Positions 44,556 to 54,909 of a DNA stretch of 64,000 nt are shown here, one piece after another. The translations under genes and the position numbers were made by a program. Location: the NCBI RefSeq assembly GCF_028462125.1, contig NZ_CP115468.1, positions 1,082,001 to 1,146,000 on the forward strand. The letters run 5' to 3'. The stretch comes from Leptospira sp. GIMC2001. GTDB taxonomy: Bacteria > Spirochaetota > Leptospiria > Leptospirales > Leptospiraceae. A model generated the notes under the pieces. It worked only from the letters and a program-made list of their open reading frames with translations, was not told the origin of the DNA and ran no database searches. Position 1 is the first letter of the stretch. Every line of letters begins with the position of its first letter.

Positions 44556-46364
44556 TTAGCTCCCATCGTAAGGAATGCTTATCGTAATTTCTGTACCTTT
44601 TCCTAATTTGGATTCTACATGGATTCTTCCATTGTGTTTATCTATAAATTCTTTCGAAAGTATGAGTCCAAGTCCTGTGCTTGGTTCACCCTCTGTGCCT
44701 GGGTTACTTGTTTTTTCATTAATTAAGAAGAGTTTTGGAATCAATTTTTCATCCATTCCGACACCCGTATCTGTAATTTTGATTTCTATAAAAGAATTAT
44801 TTGTATTTAAATCTTTTCTAATACAAGTAGATTCATTATTGCTTTTTACAAAACTCTGAATTGTAACACTCCCGAAACGGTTGGTGTATTTGAGTGAATT
44901 AGAAATAATATTTCTAAGAACAGAAAGTATCATTTTCTTATCTACTAGAATATTAATACCTTCTGGCACTTCGTTAACGATGTTGATCGATTTGGAAGTG
45001 TAGACTAATTCTAATGAATACAGACTTTCTTGGATGAGTGAATTTAGATCAACTTTTTCTCGTTTTAGATTTCGATTGCTATTTTGTATTGTTGCCCATT
45101 CTAGAAGATTCTCAAGCAATTCATAAAGATTCACTGATGCCTTACGCATTCCTAATACCATATCTTTGATCTCATCTACATTCAATTCATCAATTTCATT
45201 GGCTAGGATTTGAGTGAGTCCGAGGAATCCGTTGAAGGGAGAGCGTAAATCGTGAGCGATAATTGAAAAGAATTTATCCTTTTCTTGATTGAGTTTCTCA
45301 AGTTCTAAATTTTGGTCCCGAATTCTCTCTTCCGCTAGTTTAGCGTCCGTTATATTTCGAATTGTAACTATTTTTCCTAACAAGGAGTTATTCCGAATAT
45401 TATAAAAGCTTTGAGTTTCAATCTGATACCAGATTATTGTATGATTCTTTGTTCGACTGAAATCGAGTGATGTATCCACTAAGTTCATATTTATCGTATC
45501 AATAATTTCTTCCCAGTCTTCCAGTAATTCTGTGACTTGTCTTCCAATACAATCTCTCATTTCTGGGATCATTTTCGAAATAGATTGATTGAAATCTATC
45601 ACTCTTCCTTCTGTATCAATGACAAACATTCCTTCTGCCATTTGATCGAAGAGTAAAGCTCTTGCTTGCGGAACCAGGTCAAATAGATTATAATAATTTA
45701 ATCCGATATACATTACGATTAGATTAAGCGTTAACGCAAATGGTACGGCATCAACGCCATAAGGTAAAATTCCAACCATCGGAACAATAAATGCAATAAA
45801 AGGAAAAATTAAACCTAATGTAAGAAGGATATGTTGATTTCTAAATTGGCGTGGAGATTGAATGAGAAGTTGAACAAATATTAAAAAAGCTCCTATCATC
45901 ATAATTGCATCATAAACTTGATGAATTAGATAAAAAATATTTGGTTCAAATGAAAAGAATGGGAAAGATCCAAGTTCATCCATTTTAGCATCAGTATAGA
46001 AGAGATTATGGAATTCATTACTCCAATTGAAAATTATCGCAATAGTGGGTTCCAAAAATAAAACGAGAATTATTAGATTTGGAATTTTTTTAATTCTTCC
46101 TGAATAGCTGAGAGCAAAAAGAAAAAATAATAGAGAAATATAACTAAGAGTTAGAAATTCAATTTTATAGAATAGTATTGCCCACTCAAGTCGAGTGGTC
46201 GATATTTCCAAAGCATAGAAAAAACTATACCATGCTATAAAAAATAGTGTAATTGAAAAATAAATATGCCCATTGAATTTTTTGTTTTCTTTGACCAGCC
46301 GAGCTATAATTATCATAGCTAGACTTGAGAGAAAAAGTGGTATCGAATATATATTGAAGAACAA
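44556..46364 (-). CDS. Sensor histidine kinase with 7TM and PAS domains
   Basis: A 602-residue kinase. Residues 1-230 form seven membrane helices of the HisKA_7TM type. A PAS-like domain follows (about 236-345: MAEGMFVIDTEGRVIDFNQS). The dimerisation domain has phospho-acceptor His371 in IIAHDLRSPFNGF. The ATPase domain has N box ISNSLKYTN, then DTGVGM and GLGLILSKEF. No response regulator is adjacent. It lies upstream of the metal efflux operon on the same strand, 112 bases away, so a regulatory link is possible but unproven. Confidence 0.92.
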   Translation of the reverse strand: MFFNIYSIPLFLSSLAMIIIARLVKENKKFNGHIYFSITLFFIAWYSFFYALEISTTRLEWAILFYKIEFLTLSYISLLFFLFALSYSGRIKKIPNLIILVLFLEPTIAIIFNWSNEFHNLFYTDAKMDELGSFPFFSFEPNIFYLIHQVYDAIMMIGAFLIFVQLLIQSPRQFRNQHILLTLGLIFPFIAFIVPMVGILPYGVDAVPFALTLNLIVMYIGLNYYNLFDLVPQARALLFDQMAEGMFVIDTEGRVIDFNQSISKMIPEMRDCIGRQVTELLEDWEEIIDTINMNLVDTSLDFSRTKNHTIIWYQIETQSFYNIRNNSLLGKIVTIRNITDAKLAEERIRDQNLELEKLNQEKDKFFSIIAHDLRSPFNGFLGLTQILANEIDELNVDEIKDMVLGMRKASVNLYELLENLLEWATIQNSNRNLKREKVDLNSLIQESLYSLELVYTSKSINIVNEVPEGINILVDKKMILSVLRNIISNSLKYTNRFGSVTIQSFVKSNNESTCIRKDLNTNNSFIEIKITDTGVGMDEKLIPKLFLINEKTSNPGTEGEPSTGLGLILSKEFIDKHNGRIHVESKLGKGTEITISIPYDGS

Positions 46365-46491
46365 AATAAATAATTTCCAATAATCTTTCTAGGTCAAATC
46401 CCAGATTATCGTTTTATTCTCATCGTTGCAAGTTTTAAATATTGAATGAGCATAGCACTAAATATTATAAAACATTCGCTAGAATATCGCT

Positions 46492-48720
46492 TTATTCAAA
46501 AACACTATTCAATCCTTCTTTCCATTCTTTCTCGAGTTCATCTATTGAAAGTTCTAAATCCCATGACTTTAGGATCAATTTGCGTTCATCAATAGTTTCT
46601 CCAAGTTTCAGAAAATCCAAATTGAGAGCATTGAGTGAATTAGATATTTCCATTTCATTTTCTTCATTGTATCCAATGATTACCGAGGCTGATGTCTCGC
46701 CGAAGAATACAACGTCTTTTCGATTATGAGAAGGTAGATTGGTAATTTGAATTCCAGTTTTGGATTCGAATGCAATTTTGATCAAGGCTATTCCTAATCC
46801 ACCTAGGGAAATATCTTTTGCCGATTGCAATAATCCTGATTGATTGCTTTCGTATAACCAAAAAATTAAATCTTTTTCTTCTTGGAGATGCAGTTCAGGA
46901 ATTTCTCCTTTTACCATATCATGGAACAAAGAAAGATATTCTGATCCGCCTAAAGTAGGTCTAAATTTACCAACTAATGCAAGTTTAGTGCTTTTGGCTT
47001 TAGGGGCAGAGCGTAAAGCTTTCGAGACATCCGGTATATAGCCAACAATTCCAATTGTTGGAGTTGGGTAGACTGGTCCTTCCGGCGATTCGTTATAAAA
47101 GGATACGTTTCCACCAGTAACAGGAAGTCCGAGAAATCTGCAGGCATCTCCTAGTCCTCGAACACATTCAGAAAATACGTAGTAGTTTTCTGGAATATAA
47201 GGATTGCCGAAGTTCAAATTGTTCGTTACGCCATAAGGATCAGCTCCGGTAACGGCAACGTTTCTTGCCGACTCGCATACTGCCCAGATTGCTCCTTTAT
47301 AAGGATCTAAATAAGTATATCTGGAATTGCAATCTGTAGATACACCGATTCCTTTTTTGGTTCCTGGGATTCTTACAAGTCCTCCGTCAGTTCCGGGTGG
47401 AATCACTTTTACAAGTCCCACTTCCTGATCATATTGTTTATAGAGAGGAAGTCTTGAGGATATATTCCATGAAGATAGAAAAGTTTCAAGTATGGATTCT
47501 AGTTTTTTTGTTTCTAAGTCAGGTAAACTATTTATTTCTAAATTTTTTACTTCATCTAGATAGCCAGGTCTTTTCACTGCTCTCTCATATCGAGGTGCGC
47601 CACCACCAAGTACAAGGGATGCTGCTGGTATATCTGCTTTGATTTTGCCATCTTTTCTTATGATGAGCCGATCCCCTTCAGTTACTTTTCCTATTTCTAC
47701 AATATTGAGTTCCCATTTCTCGAAGATCGCAATCAATTTCTCTTCTTTGCCTGGTTTGGCAACAACTAACATCCGTTCTTGGCTCTCAGATAGCATTGCC
47801 TCATAAGCATTCATGCCGGTTTCACGGAAGGGAACTAGATCTAAATTGATATCCATTCCAGTTTTGCCTTTTGCACTCATCTCAGAAGTTGCACAAGATA
47901 TTCCTGCAGCTCCCATATCTTGAATTCCTATCAACACATCACTGTTAATTGCTTCAAGACTTGCCTCCATAAGAAGCTTTTCCATAAATGGATCACCGAC
48001 TTGAACGGCAGAGCGTTTTTCCTCTGTTTCTTTAGTGAGGTCTTGTGATGCAAAAGATGCGCCATGAATTCCATCTCGTCCTGTAGTTGCGCCAACAATA
48101 AACACTTTAGCACCGATTACTCCACCGGTAGTCGCGCTTGCAGTTTTGGCGACCTCTGCAATTCCTACAGTCATTGCATTGACGAGAGGATTCTTTGTAA
48201 AAGATTTATCAATAAATAATTCACCACCGCCTACGGCAATTCCTAATGAGTTGCCATAATCACCAATCCCTTTGACAGCTCTTGATAATAAATATCGATT
48301 TCTATCTTCCGATGGTGGCCCGAAGCGAAGAGAATTTAAAGATACGATAGGTCTTGCTCCCATTGTAAAAATATCTCGCATAATTCCACCAACACCCGTT
48401 GCTGCACCTTGATAGGGTTCAACTGCAGTTGGATGATTATGGCTTTCAATTTTGAAAACAACTGCCAAGCCATCACCGATGTCCATTGCGCCCGCGTTTT
48501 CTTCTCCGGCTTGAGCGAGAAGTTTGTCCGACTCAGTTGGAAGAGTTTTGAGCTTGAGTATAGAGTTTTTATAGGAACAATGCTCAGACCACATAGCGGA
48601 AAAAATTCCTAACTCTGTAGAATTGGGAACTCGTCCAAGAATCTTTTTTATATTTTCAAATTCTTCTTCAGTAAGTCCATGACTCTTGACATCTTGTAAG
48701 TCAATTGTATCTTTTTCCAT
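46492..48720 (-). CDS. purL: Phosphoribosylformylglycinamidine synthase subunit PurL
   Basis: A 742-residue protein of the small PurL type, which makes FGAM from FGAR, ATP and ammonia in purine synthesis. Family landmarks are visible: SAMWSEHCSYKNS near the N terminus, VVFKIESHNHPTAVEPYQGAATGVGG, and GDYGNSLGIAVGGGE. The length shows it lacks the glutaminase domain, so PurQ and PurS should be encoded elsewhere. Its start lies 18 bases after the flavin reductase stop, so the two may be cotranscribed. Confidence 0.96.
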   Translation of the reverse strand: MEKDTIDLQDVKSHGLTEEEFENIKKILGRVPNSTELGIFSAMWSEHCSYKNSILKLKTLPTESDKLLAQAGEENAGAMDIGDGLAVVFKIESHNHPTAVEPYQGAATGVGGIMRDIFTMGARPIVSLNSLRFGPPSEDRNRYLLSRAVKGIGDYGNSLGIAVGGGELFIDKSFTKNPLVNAMTVGIAEVAKTASATTGGVIGAKVFIVGATTGRDGIHGASFASQDLTKETEEKRSAVQVGDPFMEKLLMEASLEAINSDVLIGIQDMGAAGISCATSEMSAKGKTGMDINLDLVPFRETGMNAYEAMLSESQERMLVVAKPGKEEKLIAIFEKWELNIVEIGKVTEGDRLIIRKDGKIKADIPAASLVLGGGAPRYERAVKRPGYLDEVKNLEINSLPDLETKKLESILETFLSSWNISSRLPLYKQYDQEVGLVKVIPPGTDGGLVRIPGTKKGIGVSTDCNSRYTYLDPYKGAIWAVCESARNVAVTGADPYGVTNNLNFGNPYIPENYYVFSECVRGLGDACRFLGLPVTGGNVSFYNESPEGPVYPTPTIGIVGYIPDVSKALRSAPKAKSTKLALVGKFRPTLGGSEYLSLFHDMVKGEIPELHLQEEKDLIFWLYESNQSGLLQSAKDISLGGLGIALIKIAFESKTGIQITNLPSHNRKDVVFFGETSASVIIGYNEENEMEISNSLNALNLDFLKLGETIDERKLILKSWDLELSIDELEKEWKEGLNSVFE

Positions 48721-48738
48721 TTAGTAAATAATTCCTTT

Positions 48739-49227
48739 TTATAATTCTTTCAAAGTTCTATAATTTCTATTGTAGTAGAGAAGGGGGTTGTGATCTTCTT
48801 GGACTATTGTTGATTCTACTTTACCAATCACAATTCGATGATCACCCGATTCCACCATGGAATCAAGTGAGCAATCGATAATAGCCTGACATCCAGGAAT
48901 ATGTGGCGCACCAGAAATTCCATGCCCGGAGCTTAGAGATTTAAGAAAATCGATCCGTGAATCATCAGGGCGTGCGAACATATTCGAGAGTTCAACTTGG
49001 TCATGTCCGAGAATATGAACAGAAAAACCCTTGGACTCTTGGATTGCGATCTTTGCTGGACTTGAATCATTGAGACAAAAAAGAACCAATGGTGGAGTGA
49101 GTGAAAGTGAAGTAAACGAACTCACTGTGATTCCTGATAGAATTCCCTGATTTTTGTAGGTTACAATCGTAACTCCAGATGCGAATTTAGATAGTGCTTT
49201 TTTGAACTCATCTTGTGAAAATCCCAT
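48739..49227 (-). CDS. Flavin reductase family protein
   Basis: A 162-residue FMN-binding split-barrel protein. The ATG at 49227 is used because GGGA precedes it; an upstream in-frame TTG at 49251 is possible. Family motifs are FASGVTIVTYKNQGI, the FMN-binding strand VSSFTSLSLTPPLVLFCLN, and GDHRIVIGKVE. These proteins reduce flavin with NAD(P)H or bind it for a partner oxygenase. No partner is adjacent, so the role is unknown. It is followed by purL. Confidence 0.88.
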   Translation of the reverse strand: MGFSQDEFKKALSKFASGVTIVTYKNQGILSGITVSSFTSLSLTPPLVLFCLNDSSPAKIAIQESKGFSVHILGHDQVELSNMFARPDDSRIDFLKSLSSGHGISGAPHIPGCQAIIDCSLDSMVESGDHRIVIGKVESTIVQEDHNPLLYYNRNYRTLKEL

Positions 49228-49569
49228 GCAGTTTCCCTGTTTTCCTCTCAAAACCTGATAATTCCATGATTGAAAACCTATACATTCTTCGCAAATACTT
49301 ACCCAGGATGCCTATCAGGGTTTTTATGACTCATTTGATGACTCCAAAGTGATTTTTATTCCATTTAAAAATCTAAATATTTGTAAAAAGACCCAACCGT
49401 ATATTCTGTCCCAAATCTTAAAATTTTTAAAATCCTCATCAATACACCATATATTCATAATTAGAATAAGAATTGATAAAAATCAATATATTCGAGCAAT
49501 TTTAAAATCGATATAAACTTGACCGACTCTGTCTACTAGGTGATGACAAGTACATCACACGGAGTAAAC
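49228..49569. other. Divergent intergenic region
   Basis: About 340 AT-rich bases between the flavin reductase and the PerR-like regulator, which are divergently transcribed. It must hold both promoters. Apart from the inverted repeat at 49541-49559 and a TTGACC at 49520, I see no clear element. Confidence 0.5.
49541..49559. promoter_or_regulatory. Inverted repeat before the PerR-like gene
   Basis: GTGATG and CATCAC are perfect six-base arms around ACAAGTA, just before the ribosome binding site (GGAG) and ATG at 49570. It could be an autoregulatory operator or an mRNA hairpin. Confidence 0.45.
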
Positions 49570-49944
49570 ATGAAGACATTAACTAAGCATAGAGAATTGA
49601 TTTACAACGATCTACAAATAAGAAGAGATCATCCTACAGCCAAAATGGTTTTTGATACTGCTAAGAACAATGTATCCAAAATTAGTTTCGCAACTGTTTA
49701 TAATTCTCTTGAATATCTCGTCAACCAAGGGATGTTAAAAAAGGTAAACATAAATTCTGATTCCGCAAGGTATGATGCGGTTCTAGAACCACATTCCCAT
49801 TTAATCTGCCAAACCTGCGGATCAATCAAAGACATTCCCGCGATGCAACTTGCAGATATGTCACCGATTCAATCTGAGGATTTTCAAATCAGTGATGTCA
49901 TAGTTAATATAATAGGATATTGTAAAAACTGTGATAATAAATAG
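49570..49944 (+). CDS. Fur-family regulator, PerR type
   Basis: A 124-residue Fur-family repressor from the ATG at 49570, which has GGAG upstream; an in-frame start at 49540 lies inside the inverted repeat. The winged helix includes ISFATVYNSLEYLVNQGML. The structural zinc cysteines are Cys80, Cys83, Cys118 and Cys121. His21, Asp69, His75, His77 and Asp88 match in spacing the five regulatory metal ligands of B. subtilis PerR (His37, Asp85, His91, His93, Asp104), so peroxide sensing by metal-catalysed oxidation is likely. AhpC at 37620 is a candidate target. Leptospira are known to carry more than one PerR-like protein. Confidence 0.88.
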   Translation: MKTLTKHRELIYNDLQIRRDHPTAKMVFDTAKNNVSKISFATVYNSLEYLVNQGMLKKVNINSDSARYDAVLEPHSHLICQTCGSIKDIPAMQLADMSPIQSEDFQISDVIVNIIGYCKNCDNK

Positions 49945-50055
49945 TAAATATTCATAAAAAATGTTCTAATACAAGTTGTGCTCGTGTAACAAATATTTTG
50001 TATAAATATAGAATTTTCCTTGGGTTGGATATTGGCAAAGAAAAGTCATAAGATT

Positions 50056-51624
50056 TTATTTTTCAATATAATATACAACCCAAGGAAGCTCTGAATTATC
50101 AATGGAGATTCTTTTATCGAAACGAAATGAACAATCTTCGGTGTCACATATTTTTGCAAAATGATCTTTAGGATCTTGGTTGTAAACCATATCAACCACA
50201 GCGATTTTTGACCAATTTTTCTTAGTTGCGGCATTATATAAAATCTTCATGTCTTTATTGTCTCGCAATAAAAAATAATTATTTCTATCCTTGAAAAGAT
50301 TAATAAAGCAAAAAGAAATATCAGGATTTGTAAAAACAATTGTATCATAATCTATGGATTGAATCTGAGATTTAATCTTGTTTTGTAAATTTGACAATTG
50401 TTTCAATTCAGTATAAGTAAAAATCAAATTAATAGATCCTATGAATAGAATCGAAGCCATTATTAAGTATCGAAAAGACTTCTTTAAATATATTAAATAA
50501 TGATTGCAGATCAAAATTAGAAAAGGAAGAAAAACGAAAAAATATCTCGGTGTATTGTGCCCGCCATGATTGGGACTCAGGAAAAAAACCAATAGAATAA
50601 ACACTAGAAGAATGAAAGGGAAGTTGAATTTTGAAATGAACCATGAATGCTTTTGCAAATTTCTATATTCTAATTCCACTTCATTGAATTTTGCGTCCTG
50701 ATTTGGTTTTGCTTTCAATGGATTTGTTGATTTATGTTTTGCTTTGTTTCTAAATACTATCCAAATCAAACTTGCAAGAGAAAGGATTAGGAAAAGCGTA
50801 AAGATTGGAAGTTTGTAAAAAACCAAAAATAAAAGTGATTTCTGCAATTCTAGATCGAAATGGAATAAAATGTTTTTTTCAATTCGTAGACCAAAAATAC
50901 TATTATAGATTGCCCATTGAGTTCCACCGACGATCGCTAACCCAATAGAGAATGCTAGGAGGAATTGAAGTTTCGATGATTTTGAAATCTTTTGTGAACG
51001 CGTATGTTTCAGGAATAATAATGGAAGGAATCCAACAAAAATGGCTTCCGGTCGGAAGAGAACGATCAGTCCTGAGATCAGACCAGAAGTTAAATATTTA
51101 TTTCTATATAATAGAAATAGTCCCGCAGACTGAAGGAAAAATACCAGAATGGTTTCATGGAGAAGAAATATATAAATTGATATCTGAGATCCAAAAATAG
51201 TCAGAATAGTTATTCCGATCCGTGGCTTCATTTTTTGGAGCAATAAAATAGACCCAATAAATAGAGTTAGCTGTAAAAATTTATAAAAATAATTAAAATA
51301 TTCGCCATACAAAAATGAATAGAGAAATGGCAGAATCGGTGGAAAAACAGACATTGGTTGATTATTTACCATGTGGAAGAAATGATCCGGTAATGGAAAA
51401 AGCCTAAACTCAGGATCCATGTCATTGGCTGAGTAAGAAAAGTAGAGTCCTTGAGAGAAGTCTTTTGAAAAGAAAGTATAAGATTGCCATTCGAGAATAG
51501 CAAAATCAGAAAACGGAATGTCCTGAGCAGTCAATAAAATGATTACTAAAGGTAGAAGACCTAATAAAATTAAGCAACTAACGAAATGCATCTTATGGGA
51601 AATAAAGAGTTGGAATATTTTCAT
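50056..51624 (-). CDS. Multi-pass membrane protein, possible GT-C glycosyltransferase
   Basis: A 522-residue protein with about ten hydrophobic helices. After the first helix comes a periplasmic loop with acidic residues (DIPFSDFAILEWQ, then DMDPEFRLFPLPD). Later segments GLIVLFRPEAIFVG and HNTPRYFFVFLPFLIL resemble GT-C type membrane glycosyltransferases. The C-terminal 90 residues appear soluble. The assignment is by general architecture and is not secure. It is alone on its strand. Confidence 0.6.
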   Translation of the reverse strand: MKIFQLFISHKMHFVSCLILLGLLPLVIILLTAQDIPFSDFAILEWQSYTFFSKDFSQGLYFSYSANDMDPEFRLFPLPDHFFHMVNNQPMSVFPPILPFLYSFLYGEYFNYFYKFLQLTLFIGSILLLQKMKPRIGITILTIFGSQISIYIFLLHETILVFFLQSAGLFLLYRNKYLTSGLISGLIVLFRPEAIFVGFLPLLFLKHTRSQKISKSSKLQFLLAFSIGLAIVGGTQWAIYNSIFGLRIEKNILFHFDLELQKSLLFLVFYKLPIFTLFLILSLASLIWIVFRNKAKHKSTNPLKAKPNQDAKFNEVELEYRNLQKHSWFISKFNFPFILLVFILLVFFLSPNHGGHNTPRYFFVFLPFLILICNHYLIYLKKSFRYLIMASILFIGSINLIFTYTELKQLSNLQNKIKSQIQSIDYDTIVFTNPDISFCFINLFKDRNNYFLLRDNKDMKILYNAATKKNWSKIAVVDMVYNQDPKDHFAKICDTEDCSFRFDKRISIDNSELPWVVYYIEK

Positions 51625-51774
51625 ATAAAATCTACGTGATAACTAAGTATTTTACAGGGAACAATGGTAGATCGTCTGTCATCAAGTAAATAAAGAACTG
51701 ACTTACAAGAATTGATAATTTTAATGGAAACTGCGAATCGTTTATTTTGAAAAAACATTCATAAAACACTAACT

Positions 51775-52902
51775 ATGATTCACTATTTGCAATTATTAAA
51801 AAAATCTGTTCTTATTATATTCATTCTGTTCTTATTGGCATTGGGCGTCACTCACTTATATGAATTTTTCTATTATAAAGAAATTGAATCAACATCTCAC
51901 TTTATATTGCCACCCAATGTATTGATTCCCATTTATTCTGAAGAGGGCAATCACAATATTAAAGTTCATAAATTAGGAATTAGAAGTGAGAGCGATGAAT
52001 ATTCAGAATGCAATAATTTAATTCTTGGCGATTCTCAATCTTTCGGATACGGGATTCCCAGTAAAAGATTGTTCACGAGTATAATCGAGAACGAACTTAA
52101 GGAAAGATCAATTATTCATAAATGTTTATTTCTCAATGCATCAATACCTGGATTTACAATCGAAAATCAAATATCTTTGTATTTAAATATTATCAAATAT
52201 ACTAAAACGAAGAATGTCATTCTTTTCGTTTATGCGAACGATATTTATGAAACTGGCAAAACAATCGACTTTGGAATTTATGAGAGTAAGAATCGACTTT
52301 GGTTTTTTATGGCGAACATTTTTACAAATGAAATGGGTTACTCAATATTGAGAGCTAAGTATTTTGAGTCTTACAATTCGCAATTTAGAAATATATTTCA
52401 ATCTAAAGATCCGATTGAAGAAACCTCTCGGCTTCAAGTAAACGCGTCTTCGGATTTAGAGATTAATGAGAGCTTAAGAATAATTTATGCGAATGAACCG
52501 AGGTATTTTGCAAAACAATTGAATACTAGATCTGATGCTCGGACGGAATATCAGCGTTGGAGGAAATTATTTCTTAGTTTTCATTCCTACCTCAAAGATC
52601 AAGGTATTCCTCTCAAAGTGGTATACATTCCGTCCGAAGTCGAGTATGACCCTAATCGCTTGGCAATCTACAAAAAGATTGGGTTTACAGTTGAGGATCG
52701 TTGGCTATATGAGAAATCGGATTTGCTCGAAGATCTCGAGATACTTATGCGAGAAGAGAATATTCCTTTTCTCAATCTTAAGAACAAAATGTATCTTAGA
52801 TCTGATCTGTTGCAGACTGGTGACATCCACTTGAATTCGCAGGCACATAGAATTATTGCTAATTCTATACTGGATTACAATTCATCATTTCTTGATTTTT
52901 AG
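51775..52902 (+). CDS. SGNH-hydrolase-like membrane-anchored protein
   Basis: A 375-residue protein with one N-terminal membrane helix (residues 11-30), then an exported domain. The block NNLILGDSQSFGYGI has the GDS-type nucleophile Ser, followed by FLNASIPGFTIENQ. The C-terminal DIHLNSQAHRIIA contains the Asp-x-x-His-like pair of SGNH/GDSL hydrolases. Such proteins often act on acyl groups of surface polysaccharides or lipids. The substrate is unknown. It ends 47 bases before mutL on the same strand. Confidence 0.78.
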   Translation: MIHYLQLLKKSVLIIFILFLLALGVTHLYEFFYYKEIESTSHFILPPNVLIPIYSEEGNHNIKVHKLGIRSESDEYSECNNLILGDSQSFGYGIPSKRLFTSIIENELKERSIIHKCLFLNASIPGFTIENQISLYLNIIKYTKTKNVILFVYANDIYETGKTIDFGIYESKNRLWFFMANIFTNEMGYSILRAKYFESYNSQFRNIFQSKDPIEETSRLQVNASSDLEINESLRIIYANEPRYFAKQLNTRSDARTEYQRWRKLFLSFHSYLKDQGIPLKVVYIPSEVEYDPNRLAIYKKIGFTVEDRWLYEKSDLLEDLEILMREENIPFLNLKNKMYLRSDLLQTGDIHLNSQAHRIIANSILDYNSSFLDF

Positions 52903-52949
52903 CTGCAATCCTTTCTTGCACGATATGCAAAATCTGGAATCTTGGATGA

Positions 52950-54779
52950 ATGGGAAGAATCCAAGAGCTCAGTCCAGACCTCATTAACAAAATAGCTGCA
53001 GGTGAGGTCATTGAATCTTCTCATTCCGTAATTAAGGAACTCGTGGAAAATGCAATAGATGCGGGAGCCACAGAAGTAGTAGTTGAGACAAAAGGTTCTG
53101 GATTAGAACTCATTCTCATTCGAGACAATGGCTCAGGAATTCCTGAATCTGATTTAGAACTTGCTGTAACTAGACATGCAACGTCAAAGATTGTAGAACT
53201 CAATGATTTAGATTCACTATTAACTTACGGATTTCGTGGAGAAGCACTCGCCTCCATTGCATCCGTATCCAAGATGAGTCTTGAAAGTGGAATTGCAAAT
53301 GAACGATTTGCTTATCGAATCGAAATGGATCTTGGAGCAAATATTAGCAAAACTCCGATTCCACATTTTCAAGGAACCAAGATTGAGATTCGAGATTTAT
53401 TTTACAATACGCCAGTTAGGCGAAAGTTCCTAAAATCAGAACTATCCGAAGACAGAAAGAATAAATCTAGAATTCAAGTATCCGCATTAACAAGACCAGA
53501 TGTTTGTTTTCGTTTTGTCCAAAATGAAAAGGAAGTTTACCGTTTTGTAAGTGAGTCTTTGTATGAGAGAATCATTTCTATATTTGGAGAAAACCTACGA
53601 GATCATTTGATACCCATAGAACATGAGAAAAATGGTTTAAAGGTCAATGGATTTATTAGCGATCCAGATTTCTATCGTTCGAATCGTTCGGGACAATTTT
53701 TCTTTGTGAATAACAGACCAATTGATATTAAGCATGGATCATTTCTGATAAAAAAATGCTATGATGAATTGCTTCCGCCAGGTGCCCATCCTTGGTGTTT
53801 TTTATATTTTGATATTGCACCAGATCGCATTGATGTCAATGTCCATCCGCAGAAGAGAGAGATTCGTTTTTTAGATGAAGAATTTTTCTCAGCTTTTTTT
53901 ATCAATGCAATCCAGAAACAACTTAGGTCATCAACTCCTGTAAGTTTTCTTGAGTTAAAGAAAAGGCTCTCTTCTCCGATCCGCTCCAATTCCAATTATA
54001 ATTTTTTCCAGAAGGGCAGTGCTATCGGCGCAAGCTTCAACTCCAACACATCTTTGAATGAAGGAATGTTTTCGCAGTCTACTCAAGATATTTTACATCG
54101 TGATTTATATCCAACTGCTTTGAAGAGAGAATCATTTGATTTATCGCAGACTGGTGCCGGAGTAAATTTGCATGAGTTAAGTGAGAATCCAAGAAAACAT
54201 TCTGAGTTCATACCCAAGAAGCATTATGGGATACTATTTGAAACATTTATATTGGCTGAAGCAGAGGACGGACTGTATATCATCGATCAACATACAGCAC
54301 ATGAAAGAATTCGTTATGAAGAAGTTTTGAATCGCCTCAAGCAGAAAAATTTTGGAATTCAACCACTCCTAACACCGATTCGCCTAGACTTGTCAGTTGA
54401 TGAAGCAGAAGAAATCCTAGGTCGTATTGATGCTTTCAAAGAATTGGGAATCAGTATTGAAGACTTCGGAGATGGAAGTTTGGTTGTTCGAGAAGTTCCT
54501 GGTTATATGGATTCAGGTTCCGAGAAGGATACAATATTGGATTTTCTCAATCGGAATTTACATCCTGATGTAGCAGAGCCCGAAATCTATGATCTAATGG
54601 CTAAATGTGTTGCTTGTCGTTCGGCGATTCGCAAAGGGGATCAAGTAAGTGATACGATCATTTCTGAGATTTTGAATCGATTGAGTTATTGTGAAAACCC
54701 ATCTCGTTGCCCACATGGTCGACCGACTCTGGTTCGTATGACAAGAGATGACCTGGAAAGAATGTTCCATCGTAAGTGA
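52950..54779 (+). CDS. mutL: DNA mismatch repair protein MutL
   Basis: A 609-residue MutL. The GHKL ATPase domain has [26 protein letters not shown] and the [12 protein letters not shown] loop. The C-terminal domain carries the endonuclease-type metal motif as [13 protein letters not shown], close to DQHAx2Ex4E, together with [10 protein letters not shown] and CPHGRPT. It is therefore probably a nicking MutL, expected in a bacterium without MutH. It starts 47 bases after the SGNH gene. Confidence 0.97.
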   Translation: MGRIQELSPDLINKIAAGEVIESSHSVIKELVENAIDAGATEVVVETKGSGLELILIRDNGSGIPESDLELAVTRHATSKIVELNDLDSLLTYGFRGEALASIASVSKMSLESGIANERFAYRIEMDLGANISKTPIPHFQGTKIEIRDLFYNTPVRRKFLKSELSEDRKNKSRIQVSALTRPDVCFRFVQNEKEVYRFVSESLYERIISIFGENLRDHLIPIEHEKNGLKVNGFISDPDFYRSNRSGQFFFVNNRPIDIKHGSFLIKKCYDELLPPGAHPWCFLYFDIAPDRIDVNVHPQKREIRFLDEEFFSAFFINAIQKQLRSSTPVSFLELKKRLSSPIRSNSNYNFFQKGSAIGASFNSNTSLNEGMFSQSTQDILHRDLYPTALKRESFDLSQTGAGVNLHELSENPRKHSEFIPKKHYGILFETFILAEAEDGLYIIDQHTAHERIRYEEVLNRLKQKNFGIQPLLTPIRLDLSVDEAEEILGRIDAFKELGISIEDFGDGSLVVREVPGYMDSGSEKDTILDFLNRNLHPDVAEPEIYDLMAKCVACRSAIRKGDQVSDTIISEILNRLSYCENPSRCPHGRPTLVRMTRDDLERMFHRK

Positions 54780-54909
54780 TCCCTTTTTTTGAACCGAATT
54801 CTATGTCCAATATCTGGATAAAAATTTTCTATCCTTCCAATTATAAAATTTAATACTGTCCTCGGATACCCGAATGAGCAAAAATATATTAGCTAAGAAA
54901 GGAATGACG

